64,000 nucleotides of DNA from Okeania sp. SIO1I7 (GCA_010672585.1 JAAHGF010000008.1:391401-455400), one strand, 5' to 3'. Positions 1 to 9,835 are shown, counted from the first letter of the stretch. Made by a program: numbers and translations. The notes: a model not told the origin generated them from the sequence alone.

Positions 1-369
1 AGCGCCTGCTATTCCGGCATTTACTAATAAAATTAAGGGGTAGTATAATCGCGGGCGATCGATATTATTGCCATATCCATAAACTACGATGAATGTTAGT
101 AAGGAATTTAGGGCGAGTAAGGGTAGGGATAAACCATCTATACCGAGACTATAGGTTAAACCTAATTGAGGAATCCAGGTAAAATGTTCTTGAAATTGTA
201 AACCTGGATTATTTAGGTTAAATTGAATGGCAATTTCTACAGTCCAAGCTATTAGAGATAGGGCAATTGCTAAGGTGATTTTTCGTAATTTCTCATCGGT
301 AATTTTTCCGGGAAAAAATCCGACTAAAGCTGCCCCTAAAATTGGGATGATAATTAAAACACTGAGCAT
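1..369 (-). CDS. ndhD: NDH-1 subunit NdhD (CO2-uptake NdhD3/NdhD4 type), N-terminal part
   Basis: Reading the minus strand from an ATG at 369-367 gives 123 residues without a stop, running off the left edge of the window. It begins MLSVLIIIPILGAALVGFFPG and continues with LGLTYSLGIDGLSLPLLALN, the start of the proton-pumping membrane subunit NdhD/NuoM (Mrp antiporter-like) of the thylakoid NAD(P)H dehydrogenase. The next gene upstream on this strand is an ndhF (3371-5209). The order ndhF-ndhD is known for the ndhF3-ndhD3-cupA and ndhF4-ndhD4-cupB loci that build CO2-hydrating NDH-1 complexes, so this is inferred to be NdhD3 or NdhD4 rather than the respiratory NdhD1/D2. Unusually, about 3 kb of repeats separates the two genes. 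The paralogue type cannot be decided from the fragment. Confidence 0.85.
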   Translation of the reverse strand, partial: MLSVLIIIPILGAALVGFFPGKITDEKLRKITLAIALSLIAWTVEIAIQFNLNNPGLQFQEHFTWIPQLGLTYSLGIDGLSLPLLALNSLLTFIVVYGYGNNIDRPRLYYPLILLVNAGIAGA

Positions 370-410
370 TATTTCTTGTTATTTGTCTGTTAATTAAATT
401 GAAGTCTGGC

Positions 411-565
411 ATCATATCCGCTGGTATCGTTTGTGTAAAACTAAGGGTGAATATCTACAGGAAATTTAGGTTTTTTCAAGCTTTTAAGCCTTCTTCCCTC
501 TTCCCTCTTCCTTCTTCCTTCTTCCTTACTTCACTATACAATACCGATGCTACCGGACATGATAT
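411..565. mobile_element. MITE-like element, family D (ends TATCATGTCCG)
   Basis: About 155 bp bounded by a left end ATCATATCCG and a right end CGGACATGATAT, the inverted complement of the family end TATCATGTCCG. The inside holds a pyrimidine-rich heptamer tract (CTTCCCT-like). Related elements lie at 17461, 23222, 32031, 34781 and 48603. It encodes nothing convincing; a 71-codon open frame across it is repeat-derived. Confidence 0.7.
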
Positions 566-768
566 CACAGGAATTTTTGATTCGGATGTACGGATTATTC
601 ATCGGGATGATTGAAAGTTTTGCCTCATAACAATTTACTATTTACTAGCTTAATCATAGAGTAAAACTAATCAAAATAATAGCCTGGCACAACAGGGATT
701 TTTGATTCGGATGTACGGATTATTCATTTTAGATTTTTTCTGTGAATCAACTGACCATTAAAGAGTTA

Positions 769-2150
769 TGTTTGAGTGTTACCTACAGGTAATTTACAGA
801 AATAATTGATTGAGATTTTCCCTCCAATCAACCCATTAATAAATCAGTTCCATCATCAGGCTAAATTCAACATCTCAACATTTATATCTGAGAAAATCCC
901 TAATTTTTCCGTATCATCTACAGATTATTTCTGGGAATAATTGAGATTTTCCCGTAAATTAACCCACTGCTAAATTAGCTTGATTATCTGTTTAAATATT
1001 GGGTGCATCTCAATGCATGAATAAAGCCAAAAATTTATCACTTTTAGGGAACAGGGAACAGGGAATAGGGAACAGGGAATATATAGGAAAAAAGTCTTTT
1101 TGCAAATATGAGATACACCCTAAATATTTGCCAAATATTACCCAAGCGCCAGAGTTATTTTTGAGCGTTATCTACAGATGATTTACAGAAATAATTGATT
1201 GAGATTTTCCCTCCAATCAACCTATTACTAAATCAGTTCCATCATCAGGCTAAATTCAACATCTCAACATTTATATCTGAGAAAACTCCTAATTTTTCTG
1301 TATCATCTACAGATTATTTATGGGAATAATTGAGATTTTCCCGTAAATTAACCCACTGCTAAATTAGCTTGATTATCTGCTTAAATATTGGGTGCATCTC
1401 AATGCATGAATAAAGCCAAAAATTTATCACTTTTAGGGAACAGGGAACAGGGAATAGGGAACAGGGAATATATAGGAAAAAAGTCTTTTTGCAAATATGA
1501 GATACACCCTAAATATTTGCCAAATATTACCCAAGCGCCAGAGTTATTTTTGAGCGTTATCTACAGATGATTTACAGAAATAATTGATTGAGATTTTCCC
1601 TCCAATCAACCTATTACTAAATCAGTTCCATCATCAGGCTAAATTCAACATCTCAACATTTATATCTGAGAAAACTCCTAATTTTTCTGTATCATCTACA
1701 GATTATTTATGGGAATAATTGAGATTTTCCCGTAAATTAACCCACTGCTAAATTAGCTTGATTATCTGCTTAAATATTGGGTGCATCTCAATGCATGAAT
1801 AAAGCCAAAAATTTATCACTTTTAGGGAACAGGGAACAGGGAATAGGGAACAGGGAATATATAGGAAAAAAGTCTTTTTGCAAATATGAGATACACCCTA
1901 AATATTTGCCAAATATTACCCAAGCGCCAGAGTTATTTTTGAGCGTTATCTACAGGTAATTTACAGAAATAATTGATTGAGATTTTCCCTACAATCAACC
2001 TATTACTAAATCAGTTCCATCATCAGGATAAATTCAACATCTCAAAATTTATATCTGAGAAAACTCATGATTTTTCTGTATCATCTACGGATTATTCATG
2101 GGAATAATTGAGATTTTCCAGGAAATCAAGTTACTGTCAAATCAAGTTAA
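769..2150. repeat. 389-bp tandem repeat array between ndhF and ndhD
   Basis: Near-identical units recur with a period of exactly 389 bp; the same sequence starts at 1001, 1390 and 1779, with diverged half-copies on both sides. Each full unit has a core beginning around TTTGAGCGTTATCTACAG and one embedded 120-bp family A element. The three identical 60-codon open frames at 999, 1388 and 1777 are just the repeat and are not taken as genes. The near identity of the three central copies suggests recent amplification or ongoing homogenisation. Confidence 0.9.
1001..1120. mobile_element. MITE-like element, family A (ends GGGTGCATCTCA), copy in first array unit
   Basis: A 120-bp element with ends GGGTGCATCTCA and TGAGATACACCC. 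It is flanked on both sides by TAAATATT, an 8-bp direct repeat that looks like a target-site duplication. Inside is a heptamer tract (GGGAACA units). The same element recurs at 1390-1509 and 1779-1898 because the whole unit is amplified, and a larger copy with nested insertions lies at 12359-13240. Confidence 0.8.
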
Positions 2151-2276
2151 TTATGAGTGTCATCCACAGATTATTCCTCCCAAGAATTGAGATATTTTCC
2201 TCAAATTAACCCGCTGCTAAATCAGGTTAATTATCAGCTTAAAAATTTCCCAAATATTAGCCAACGACCAGAGTTA

Positions 2277-2880
2277 TTTTTGAGTGTAATCTACGGATGA
2301 TTTCCGGAAATAATTGATTGAGATTTTTCCTCAAATCAATCCACTATTAAATAAACTTAAATTCAACATCTCAAAATTTTAGTCTGGCAAAAACTATAAT
2401 TTTTGAGTGTAATCTACGGATGATTTCCGGAAATGATTGATTAAAATTTTTCCTCAAATCAAACTACTAAATCAGATTAGATTCAACATCTCAAAATAAT
2501 TGATTGAGATTTTTCCTCAAATCAATCCACTATTAAATAAACTTAAATTCAACATCTCAAAATTTTAGTCTGGCAAAAACTATAATTTTTGAGTGTAATC
2601 TACGGATGATTTCCGGAAATGATTGATTAAAATTTTTCCTCAAATCAAACTACTAAATCAGATTAGATTCAACATCTCAAAATAATTGATTGAGATTTTT
2701 CCTCAAATCAATCCACTATTAAATAAACTTAAATTCAACATCTCAAAATTTTAGTCTGGCAAAAACTATAATTTTTGAGTGTAATCTACGGATGATTTCC
2801 GGAAATGATTGATTAAAATTTTTCCTCAAATCAAACTACTAAATCAGATTAGATTCAACATCTCAAAATTTTAGTCTACC
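2277..2880. repeat. 186-bp tandem repeat array
   Basis: The string TGAGTGTAATCTACGGATGA begins at 2281, 2404, 2590 and 2776. The last two steps are 186 bp; the first unit is a shorter variant of about 123 bp. The units share words such as ATTCAACATCTCAAAA with the 389-bp array next door, so both arrays probably derive from one ancestral spacer. 2881-3370 holds only diverged copies and fragments of dispersed repeats (a GGACTTACAC end near 3264); I see no gene there. Confidence 0.85.
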
Positions 2881-3370
2881 ACAACCAACAGGTAATTTTT
2901 AAGTGTAATCTACAGATTATCCATCAGAATGATTGAGATTTTTCCGAAAATGAACCCGCTGTTAAATCAGCTTTATGTCAGGCTTAAATATTTAAAAAAT
3001 TCAAAAATTCAAGCCAAGCATTACAGTTATTTTTGACTATGATGTACAGATAATTAATCAGAATATAACCTTTCTCAAGTTATACATTTTCTCCATGAAG
3101 TTGTGCTTAATAAAAGATAACAGCTATTAGTAAAATTCAGGTTTTGGTAATAATTATTAAGCGCATTGTTACAGATAAATAGTATTAGCTATTAGCAGTC
3201 AGCTTTTCCTAGGTCATACTACACAAACGGCTTTTTAATCAATGAAGTAAAAATTTGTTTAACTCAGGACTTACACAAATTTACTTTTAAACCACCATTT
3301 GTAGGGAGCAAATGGTATTTGCCCTCCCTATATATAGCTGATAGCTGATTGCTGAACTGCTGACCGCTTT

Positions 3371-5209
3371 TTAAAATAAACCGACTACTAACCAACTTAA
3401 TAATAGAGTCATACCAATCAAAATTGTCAATACATAAAACTGAGACTGACCAGAAACATTATATTTCAAACCTTGACCGCCAAACACAGTAGCTAAACCC
3501 ACAAAATTAACTACACCATCCACAAGATAGCGGTCAACCCAAGAAATAATTCTTGATACCAAACCCACAACAAAAACAATAGTAATTCTATACAGTTTGA
3601 CAGTGTAAAAATCGTAGGCAAAAAAGTCTTGTACTGCTGGTAAAAGAAGTTTAATCGGTTTCTCCCACTTATCATTTAGATAAATCAAACCACCAATACC
3701 AAAACCAAGCACGCTGGATAACAATAATAAACCAGCAACAGTTTTATTAATAGTCGCAATATCCGGTAATAGTTGCCATTGCGCCAACAATAGAGGAATA
3801 TGCAACGTCAAACCAGCCAAAATAGTCATCGGCAAAACCAAAGACCATAAACCTTCAGGCGATCGCTCAGTCATTTGTTTCGGTTGACCGCAAAAAATCA
3901 AACCAAACTCCCGAATAATACCAAAAGCAGTGAACCCATTCACCAACAACAACACACCTACTAACCAAGGTTGACTACTCCACAAATAATCTGTCATTTG
4001 CAAAAGTACCCAGAAACTACCCAAAGGAGGCAAAGCGACTAAACCAGCAGCACCCACTAAATAAGAAATTCCCGTAATTGGGCGACGAGACCATAAACCA
4101 CCATATTGAGTTAAGTCTTGACTGACGCAGTTTAAAATTACCCCACCCGTACTCATTACCAATAACGCCATCGCACAAGCGTATGTAAATAACAACATCA
4201 AAGCAGTTTCATCTTGACCAGTTCCCACAGCGATAAATACCAAACCCATGTAAGTACTGACCGAATAAGAAAGCGATCGCTTAATATCGATTTGGGCAAT
4301 AGCAATTAAAGAAGCACAAACCGCTGTAAACACTCCCACTCCAATCATTACTGTGGAAGCAACAGGGGATAAAGCTAAAACAGGTTGCAGTTTAATCAGC
4401 ACCCACGCTCCAACTGCTACTACCAGCGAGTTCCGTAAAATAGTACTTGGCACTGGCCCTTCCATTGCTTCATCTAACCACAGATGTAGGGGAAACTGAG
4501 CGCATTTACCCAGAGGTCCGGCAATTAAAGTTAGACTTAATAAGGTAGCAGTTGTAGGAGCGATGTTTGCCGTTTTTGCCCACTCAGCTAACTCCGTATA
4601 ATTCCAAGTTCCTGCTAGAGGTAATAAAGCAACTACTCCCATCAGCAAAAATAAATCTCCCACCCGTTTTGTCAGGAAGGCATCTCTTGCTCCAGTAATT
4701 ACTAATGGTTGACTAAACCACAAACCCACTAATAAATATGTACCGAGAGTGAGAATTTCTAGAATTATGTAACTCCAGAATAGGGAATTGCACAAAACTA
4801 AGGCACACATTCCAGCTTCAAATAATGCCAGTAGGGAATAGAAACGTGCCCATCCCCAGTCCATTTCCATGTAAGCGATCGCGTAAATTTGGCTCAGGAA
4901 ATTTAGACCAGTAATTAATATAGTCGCCCCAATAGTGAGGGTAGATATTTCTAGGGAAATAGTGATATTTAGCCCTGCCACATCTAGCCAAGGTATTGAT
5001 AATTCTTGAGTTGGTTGATTCCAAGCTATTGATAGAGCGATTAAGCCATGCAAGAAAGCGATGAAGGTCATAATCAGATTGATATAACCTGCTGGTCTTG
5101 GCCCGGTACGTTTAATAATTCCGGGAGACCAGGGTATGGCTAGAGCTGCACCGACGATAGCATAGCAAGGTATTAACCAAACTGTTTCTAGAAAGTCATT
5201 TGATAGCAT
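3371..5209 (-). CDS. ndhF: NDH-1 subunit NdhF (CO2-uptake NdhF3/NdhF4 type)
   Basis: This 612-residue polytopic membrane protein is the distal proton-pumping subunit of thylakoid NDH-1, homologous to NuoL. Diagnostic segments are the conserved stretch around residues 230-260 (GPLGKCAQFPLHLWLDEAMEGP, with the conserved Lys and Pro-Pro-Ser/Thr region) and KRSLSYSVSTYMGLV, both typical of the proton-translocating core. The length of about 610 residues matches NdhF3/NdhF4, which lack the extended C-terminus of NdhF1. Together with the following ndhD it should belong to the low-CO2-inducible or constitutive CO2-hydration NDH-1 complex, whose cup gene would lie outside the window. The start MLSNDFLETVWLIPC fits family N-termini. 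What is unusual is the roughly 3-kb repeat-filled gap before ndhD, where an operon would be expected. Confidence 0.9.
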   Translation of the reverse strand: MLSNDFLETVWLIPCYAIVGAALAIPWSPGIIKRTGPRPAGYINLIMTFIAFLHGLIALSIAWNQPTQELSIPWLDVAGLNITISLEISTLTIGATILITGLNFLSQIYAIAYMEMDWGWARFYSLLALFEAGMCALVLCNSLFWSYIILEILTLGTYLLVGLWFSQPLVITGARDAFLTKRVGDLFLLMGVVALLPLAGTWNYTELAEWAKTANIAPTTATLLSLTLIAGPLGKCAQFPLHLWLDEAMEGPVPSTILRNSLVVAVGAWVLIKLQPVLALSPVASTVMIGVGVFTAVCASLIAIAQIDIKRSLSYSVSTYMGLVFIAVGTGQDETALMLLFTYACAMALLVMSTGGVILNCVSQDLTQYGGLWSRRPITGISYLVGAAGLVALPPLGSFWVLLQMTDYLWSSQPWLVGVLLLVNGFTAFGIIREFGLIFCGQPKQMTERSPEGLWSLVLPMTILAGLTLHIPLLLAQWQLLPDIATINKTVAGLLLLSSVLGFGIGGLIYLNDKWEKPIKLLLPAVQDFFAYDFYTVKLYRITIVFVVGLVSRIISWVDRYLVDGVVNFVGLATVFGGQGLKYNVSGQSQFYVLTILIGMTLLLSWLVVGLF

Positions 5210-5391
5210 TATTTTTATTTTTGCGATATTTTGATAAATAACTTGCTACTTTATTTAACTAATAGTTAATTTTATATTAAGTTTGGTACATATATTAATA
5301 TTTTTGTTTTACCAATAATTTGAATTGTTTATGTGTAGATTATGACAGTTTAATTTGATACATTAGAAATTATCTACTGTACTATAGCAAT

Positions 5392-5619
5392 GTAAGCATT
5401 TAGCCCTCAGCCATCAGCTATCAGCTATTGCTTTTAGTTCAGATAAAAGCTTTATTAATTGTCTTACTACAAAAGTTGGCTCCCTTATCCTGAAAGTCAG
5501 TTGTTAATTTAAACACTATCCCATAAGAGAGAGTCTTGTTGCTGTTAACGCAGTTCCTCCGGAGGAGGCTAGCTGACAGCTAATAGCTGTTTGCGCAGCA
5601 TTCCGGAGGAAATGCTTAC
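5392..5619. mobile_element. MITE-like element, family B (ends GTAAGCATT)
   Basis: Starts GTAAGCATTTAGCC and ends AAATGCTTAC; the next TCAGC/GCTGA-rich bases also form inverted repeats. Related copies are at 12427-13206 (with insertions), 17714-17897 and 21156-21350. It abuts a family E element directly. The rest of the 5210-6033 spacer shows no gene. Confidence 0.7.
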
Positions 5620-5836
5620 CGAATAATTAATAATTAATAATTAATAATTAATAACTAAATAATTCGCGCCTTGAAGCCTCCCCTTTTAAGGGGAAAAAAG
5701 CGGTCGAGGGATGGCGAGGTCCCCTCGCTGTCCGACCATCGACCAAGAGAAGAAATAATATTTCCTTATATTCAATTCCGTAGCGGTTAAAACCCGAGGT
5801 AATTATCAATTATCCATTATCAATTATCAATTAATG
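5620..5836. repeat. Dispersed repeat, family E
   Basis: Begins CCGAATAATTAATAATTAAT (heptamer units), then a core reading GCCTCCCCTTTTAAGGGG and ATTCAATTCCGTAGCGGTT, and ends in ATTATCAATT units followed by TTAATGAAA. Other copies are at 13322, 31766 (inverted), 33936 (inverted), 49601 and 62209. The inverted TTTTAAGGGGAAAA core and AT-rich ends suggest a non-autonomous mobile element; one copy clearly interrupts a transposase gene. Confidence 0.7.
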
Positions 5837-6033
5837 AAATAGCAATCCTAAATCATTTGCGATAATTTTATTACTTTGATTTTTCAATTTAAAAAGTGCT
5901 GTAAAATTGTCGTGACTGTACCTCAAAAACCTGAAATACACTGTAAAAAATGGTTAAAGCTACAGTAAATATTGTTTTTCTCAAAATTATCAAACAACAT
6001 TAAAAGCTTGCAACATTAATGTAATGATGCCTA

Positions 6034-6525
6034 CTATCTACAACCAAGGGAATAACGAGTTGCCACCCCCGTTTTGGAATTAACACCTGTTGCTTGTTGA
6101 CATAATTTTCTAATTTGCGCTCCATCTAACAAAGCATCTGTAAAGTCTGCATCTGTAATATCAACACCATCAAAAGTCGAGCCTAACATTATTGTTTCCA
6201 CAAACACCCCATCAGTTAGATCGGCATTAGTAAAATCAACTAAGTCTGCCATAGCATAAGTTAAATTCGCTCCATGTAAATTTGCTTTAGTTAATGTCGA
6301 ATAACTAAAAATAGCTCCCCGTAAATCGGCATCTGTAAAATTAGTTAATTGAAGATTAGCATTAGAAAATTCTGCGGACTGCAACACTTGGCCAGAAAAA
6401 TCTTTTCCGGTAAGTTGGGCATTGCTATAAGAGAGGGGTGGTGGGTAATATTGGGCTTGAGCTATGGTTGGCCACAAAAACAAATTCAGTGTTAATAAAA
6501 AAGTAGCAATTTGATGCAAAATCAT
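6034..6525 (-). CDS. Exported pentapeptide-repeat protein
   Basis: A 163-residue protein with an N-terminal signal peptide (hydrophobic residues 5-20, cleavage likely after AQA), so it should act in the thylakoid lumen or periplasm. Residues about 36-140 are a run of pentapeptide repeats with the A(D/N)LXX pattern (ANLQL, ADLRG, ANLHG, ANLTY, ADLTD), which fold as a right-handed quadrilateral beta-helix. The C-terminal module, with Cys in RKLCQQATGVN and a TGVATRYSLGCR end, resembles lumenal pentapeptide proteins of cyanobacteria and chloroplasts. The biochemical role of these proteins is unknown. It stands alone, divergent from the PF04020 gene at 6621. Confidence 0.8.
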   Translation of the reverse strand: MILHQIATFLLTLNLFLWPTIAQAQYYPPPLSYSNAQLTGKDFSGQVLQSAEFSNANLQLTNFTDADLRGAIFSYSTLTKANLHGANLTYAMADLVDFTNADLTDGVFVETIMLGSTFDGVDITDADFTDALLDGAQIRKLCQQATGVNSKTGVATRYSLGCR

Positions 6526-6620
6526 AGTAAATGGTTTATTAATTAGAGTATCTAACTTAGTTTATCTTAAGTTCGGCTACATAATTTTTAATTGCGATTT
6601 AGGAGGTTGAAAGAATAAGT

Positions 6621-6983
6621 ATGGCAAGTTTTTTCATCACTTGGTTAATGGCAACTTTATCACTTTTAATTACAGCTTTTGTTGTACCAGGAGTGAGAGT
6701 TGATAGTATTCCGGCAGCAGCAGTTGCAGCAATTGTTTTGGGGTTAGTTAATGCGTTTGTCAAACCACTTTTAACAATATTAACTTTGCCTCTAACAATT
6801 TTAACTTTAGGGTTATTTCTATTAGTAGTCAATGGAATTTCTCTATCATTGGCAGGATATTTTACTCCTGGTTTAGAAGTTGATGGTTTTTGGCCGGCAG
6901 TTTTTGGGGCAATTGTGTTATCTTTTGTTTCTAGTTTTATTGGCGGATTTGTTAATAAATCGGAAGGTTCTGAAGATATTTAA
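6621..6983 (+). CDS. PF04020-type small membrane protein (annotated as phage holin family)
   Basis: A 120-residue protein with four predicted membrane segments (about 5-24, 30-47, 52-78, 92-112). The pattern VPGVRVDSIPAAAVAAIVLGLVNAFVKPLLTILTLPLTILTLGLF is that of PF04020 proteins, often labelled phage holin family IV or YvlD-like; there is no sign of a phage here and the function is unknown. A strong AGGAGG Shine-Dalgarno sequence at about 6601-6606 lies 14 nt before the ATG and supports the start. A purine heptamer tract (GAAGAAG units, about 6988-7050) follows the stop codon. Confidence 0.8.
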   Translation: MASFFITWLMATLSLLITAFVVPGVRVDSIPAAAVAAIVLGLVNAFVKPLLTILTLPLTILTLGLFLLVVNGISLSLAGYFTPGLEVDGFWPAVFGAIVLSFVSSFIGGFVNKSEGSEDI

Positions 6984-6987
6984 TCAG

Positions 6988-7050
6988 AAGGAAGAAGGAA
7001 GAAGGAAGAAGGAAGAAGGAAGAAGGAAGAAGGAGGAAGGAAGAAGGAAA
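6988..7050. repeat. Heptanucleotide short tandem repeat (GAAGAAG-type)
   Basis: Runs of GAAGGAAGAAGGAAGAAGG immediately downstream of the PF04020 gene. Heptanucleotide STRR tracts are an established feature of filamentous cyanobacteria. From 7051 to 7426 I see no gene, only another pyrimidine heptamer tract (CTACTCC units, about 7258-7292). Confidence 0.8.
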
Positions 7051-7426
7051 AATATTAGGTTGTCTGAGTTTTAAGGTTTCCATCAATTCGCCCCCTTTCC
7101 TTTTCCTTTGACTGCTATATAGAACCTGTTTGGTATCTCTAAAAATTTAGGCGTACGCTCTTATTACTTAACTTAAGCTGATGTATTTTCCTCAAAAGAC
7201 ATCTCCAATCATCAAAAATCAAATCAATTATTGTACACAAATCATCAATTATTTCCCTCTACTCCCTACTCCCTACTCCCTACTCCCTCTTTTCTGGAGA
7301 GAGCTAAAAGATACGATTGGGGGTTCTATATAGCAGGGAACAGAGAACAGTGGGAAAAGTATTTATCTACCTAAGGTTCATCATCAATCTATGTCCTAAC
7401 AAACTTGTTCCTTGCTATATCTAAAT

Positions 7427-9286
7427 TTATCTAGATAATTCAGAGTTCATTTTTAGAGATTCTGAATTTTTTTTATCTTTCCACTTACTCCAAATAAATC
7501 CTACTATTAGAGGCAACCATAACCAGTACCTTTCCATCGTATTTAAAAGCCAACTATTATCTCCTAAAGTTTGTCTGTATGGCAAAACAAAATAAATAAA
7601 TACTGATAAACTCACCCATCTTATCCCTAAATTTCTAGTTGCTACAGCAAAAGGAATTAACCAAGTAAAATACCAAGCATGAACAATAGGAGATAAAGTT
7701 AATAATAAGAAAAAATACCATTCAGCAAAATCAACAAATCTACGACAATTCCAGATTAAAACTCCCACTCCTAAGCAAAGAGGAATTCCATAAATCCAGT
7801 TAAATTTGGTAGATTGTTCCGAAACAAAGCTCACTAAATAAGGAATTAATTCAGCACTACGACCATTCACAACAAAATTTGAACTTGTAGGAATAAGCGA
7901 ACATTTTCCAGGTTCACAAAAATTTAGAGCTGCAACACACATTGGTAATAAACCAATTAATAATAAAAAACCTGCCTGTGGAACTTGTCTAACTTTTGTA
8001 TAGAAAAAATTGCTAATTAATTTAGTATTACTCCTGCTTAATCTCTGTTTATTTTTTCCTAAAAACCGAGTTATCTGTAATTTATAAAATTGCCAACTTC
8101 TAAAAATATTGTTCTGTTGTTTCTCAAAATAATTGGGTCTAAAACCCCGCCTTGATTGGCGAAATATTTTTGGAGAGTTGCTCAAATCCCTTAACTTCTG
8201 ACTTCTGACTTCGTTAAAGCATCCCTCAGAGCGATCGAGTAAACTAACTTTTCTGATTTGATCTTCCCTCTCTTGGTGCGTGCTTTTTGACAGATGAAAC
8301 ATCCGCATATTTCCACAACTTTTCCCTATATCTTGTTCCCTAAAACATAATATTTTCTGCCAAACAACAAAAGATAAAATTGGTAAAGAAACCCATTTTA
8401 TTGCCACACTTATACCAATTAAGAAAGCACTCCAATACCAACGATAATTATCTTGTTCTTTTGGGTTGAATACCCCGTCGTCTACAGTTTGAGTCCCCAT
8501 CCACTTTTTCCAACTTCGGTCTTTCCTTCTTCCTTCTTCCTCCTTCCCTCTTCCTTCTTCAACAGGAGTTTGAGTCCCCATCCACTTTTTCCAACTTCGG
8601 TCTTTCCTTGTTCCTTGTTCCTCCTTCCTTGTTCCTTCTTCAACAAAAACTAACCATGCTCCCACTAATGGTAAGATAAACCAACTATCATAATGACTAC
8701 CTCCAGCAAAGGAGTAAAGAATCAAAGGATTCCAAGCATAAATCAAAGTTTTTTGCAGACTAAATCTTTTACTTAATAACCAACAAATTCCTAAGTCTGC
8801 CAAGATAAAAGCAAATTTAAAGACAAATACTGAGGGGCTAATTAGTGCTAAAAATCGAAACCCTAATTGAATCAAAGGTGGATAAATAGCAGAAGTATCA
8901 GGATGATTAATTAATGACCACCACTCTGTTCTATAGGGAATTAATTCTAAAGCGTTTGGCGCTAAATTATAGGGGCTAAAACCCAAATTTTGAATGTAAC
9001 CTTCCCATAAATAACGCCAAATATCACTCCCTGTTTCCATAGGAATTAATATTAGTCTAGTCAGAATAGTTATACTCCAAAACCAAGCCCAATTAATTGA
9101 TGTTATTGCCCAAGAAATTATAAAACCTAAACTAATTATACTGATACCAATCCAAAATTTTATGACAATACCAGTTTCCTGAAAACCACCGTAGGGAACT
9201 ATAAAAATTGTACCTACTAATATAAAAAATGAACTTAGCAATAAAGGCAGATTTTTCCTAATGGAACTTACACAAAATAGAGTCAT
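7427..9286 (-). CDS. GT-C-type membrane glycosyltransferase-like protein with low-complexity inserts
   Basis: This 619-residue polytopic protein has about ten hydrophobic segments. The stretch GSDIWRYLWEGYIQNLGFSPYNLAP near residue 90 resembles the first extracytoplasmic loop of polyprenyl-phosphate-dependent mannosyl- or glucosyltransferases (GT-C fold, GT87-like), with an acidic residue available as catalytic base. It may glycosylate a lipid or surface glycan; the substrate is unknown. Two hydrophilic insertions interrupt the membrane core. Residues about 215-272 contain two copies of DRSWKKWMGTQT separated by EEGRRKE-type heptamer-coded tracts; residues about 316-434 are a basic unstructured segment. 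The frame stays open through both. A GT2 gene lies upstream on the same strand, suggesting a shared glycan pathway. Family assignment is by pattern only. Confidence 0.7.
   Translation of the reverse strand: MTLFCVSSIRKNLPLLLSSFFILVGTIFIVPYGGFQETGIVIKFWIGISIISLGFIISWAITSINWAWFWSITILTRLILIPMETGSDIWRYLWEGYIQNLGFSPYNLAPNALELIPYRTEWWSLINHPDTSAIYPPLIQLGFRFLALISPSVFVFKFAFILADLGICWLLSKRFSLQKTLIYAWNPLILYSFAGGSHYDSWFILPLVGAWLVFVEEGTRKEEQGTRKDRSWKKWMGTQTPVEEGRGKEEEGRRKDRSWKKWMGTQTVDDGVFNPKEQDNYRWYWSAFLIGISVAIKWVSLPILSFVVWQKILCFREQDIGKSCGNMRMFHLSKSTHQEREDQIRKVSLLDRSEGCFNEVRSQKLRDLSNSPKIFRQSRRGFRPNYFEKQQNNIFRSWQFYKLQITRFLGKNKQRLSRSNTKLISNFFYTKVRQVPQAGFLLLIGLLPMCVAALNFCEPGKCSLIPTSSNFVVNGRSAELIPYLVSFVSEQSTKFNWIYGIPLCLGVGVLIWNCRRFVDFAEWYFFLLLTLSPIVHAWYFTWLIPFAVATRNLGIRWVSLSVFIYFVLPYRQTLGDNSWLLNTMERYWLWLPLIVGFIWSKWKDKKNSESLKMNSELSR
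8470..8640. repeat. In-frame repeat insertion inside the glycosyltransferase gene
   Basis: Two direct copies of a segment containing AGTTTGAGTCCCCATCCACT and CTTCGGTCTTTCCTT, each followed by a TTCCTTCTTCC-type heptamer tract. On the coding strand they give the repeated DRSWKKWMGTQT. A related segment occurs at about 49480-49566 in another coding region. Confidence 0.8.
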
Positions 9287-9749
9287 TTCAGTTATCAGTT
9301 ATAAGTTATCAGTACCAACTGTTCAAACCAGAGGCTTGAAATACTTAAGTTTACTTTCTCTTGGTCGATTGGATATGGCAAAGAATTGATTTATCTATGG
9401 CAATATGATTTTAGTTGTGAGATATTGGAGACTTTTGTTTTAGGTATGGAGGTAATAGGGAATAGGGAAGAAACGAAGAGATAAGAATAAGATAACTGCT
9501 ATATTCTATCTTTTAAAGGAACACATCAATTCTCACATCTGATTCCTGATTGCTATAGTTACAATAATTGATTGGATTTTTGATGATTGGAGATATCTAT
9601 TTATGTACTTAAATATAGGGAGAGAGATATAGGAAATAAGGGGGCAAATTTCAACTTTTTTCTACTGTTTTATTTCTCGAAATCCTGACTGATGATTTGA
9701 TAACTATTAACCAGGACTATATTAATTATTCTTATGTTTTTATGTTTAC

Positions 9750-9835
9750 TTCTCTCCTACTCCCCCACTCCCCCACTCCCCTACTCCACTACTCCCCCAC
9801 TCCCCCACTCCCTGACTCCCCCACTCCCCTGCTCA
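9750..9835. repeat. Heptamer tract (CTCCCCC units) overlapping the 3' end of the GT2 gene
   Basis: Repeated ACTCCCCC units form a tract that supplies the last codons of the preceding reading frame (residues GVGESGSGGVGE). The spacer 9287-9749 shows no gene. Confidence 0.75.

Noticed and set aside
999-1959. Three identical 60-codon open frames (999, 1388, 1777) as a small gene family
   Set aside because: They are exactly one repeat period apart, cross a MITE and heptamer tract, and have no ribosome-binding site.
6621-6983. Phage holin as evidence of a prophage
   Set aside because: PF04020 proteins are common chromosomal membrane proteins; no other phage gene is present.
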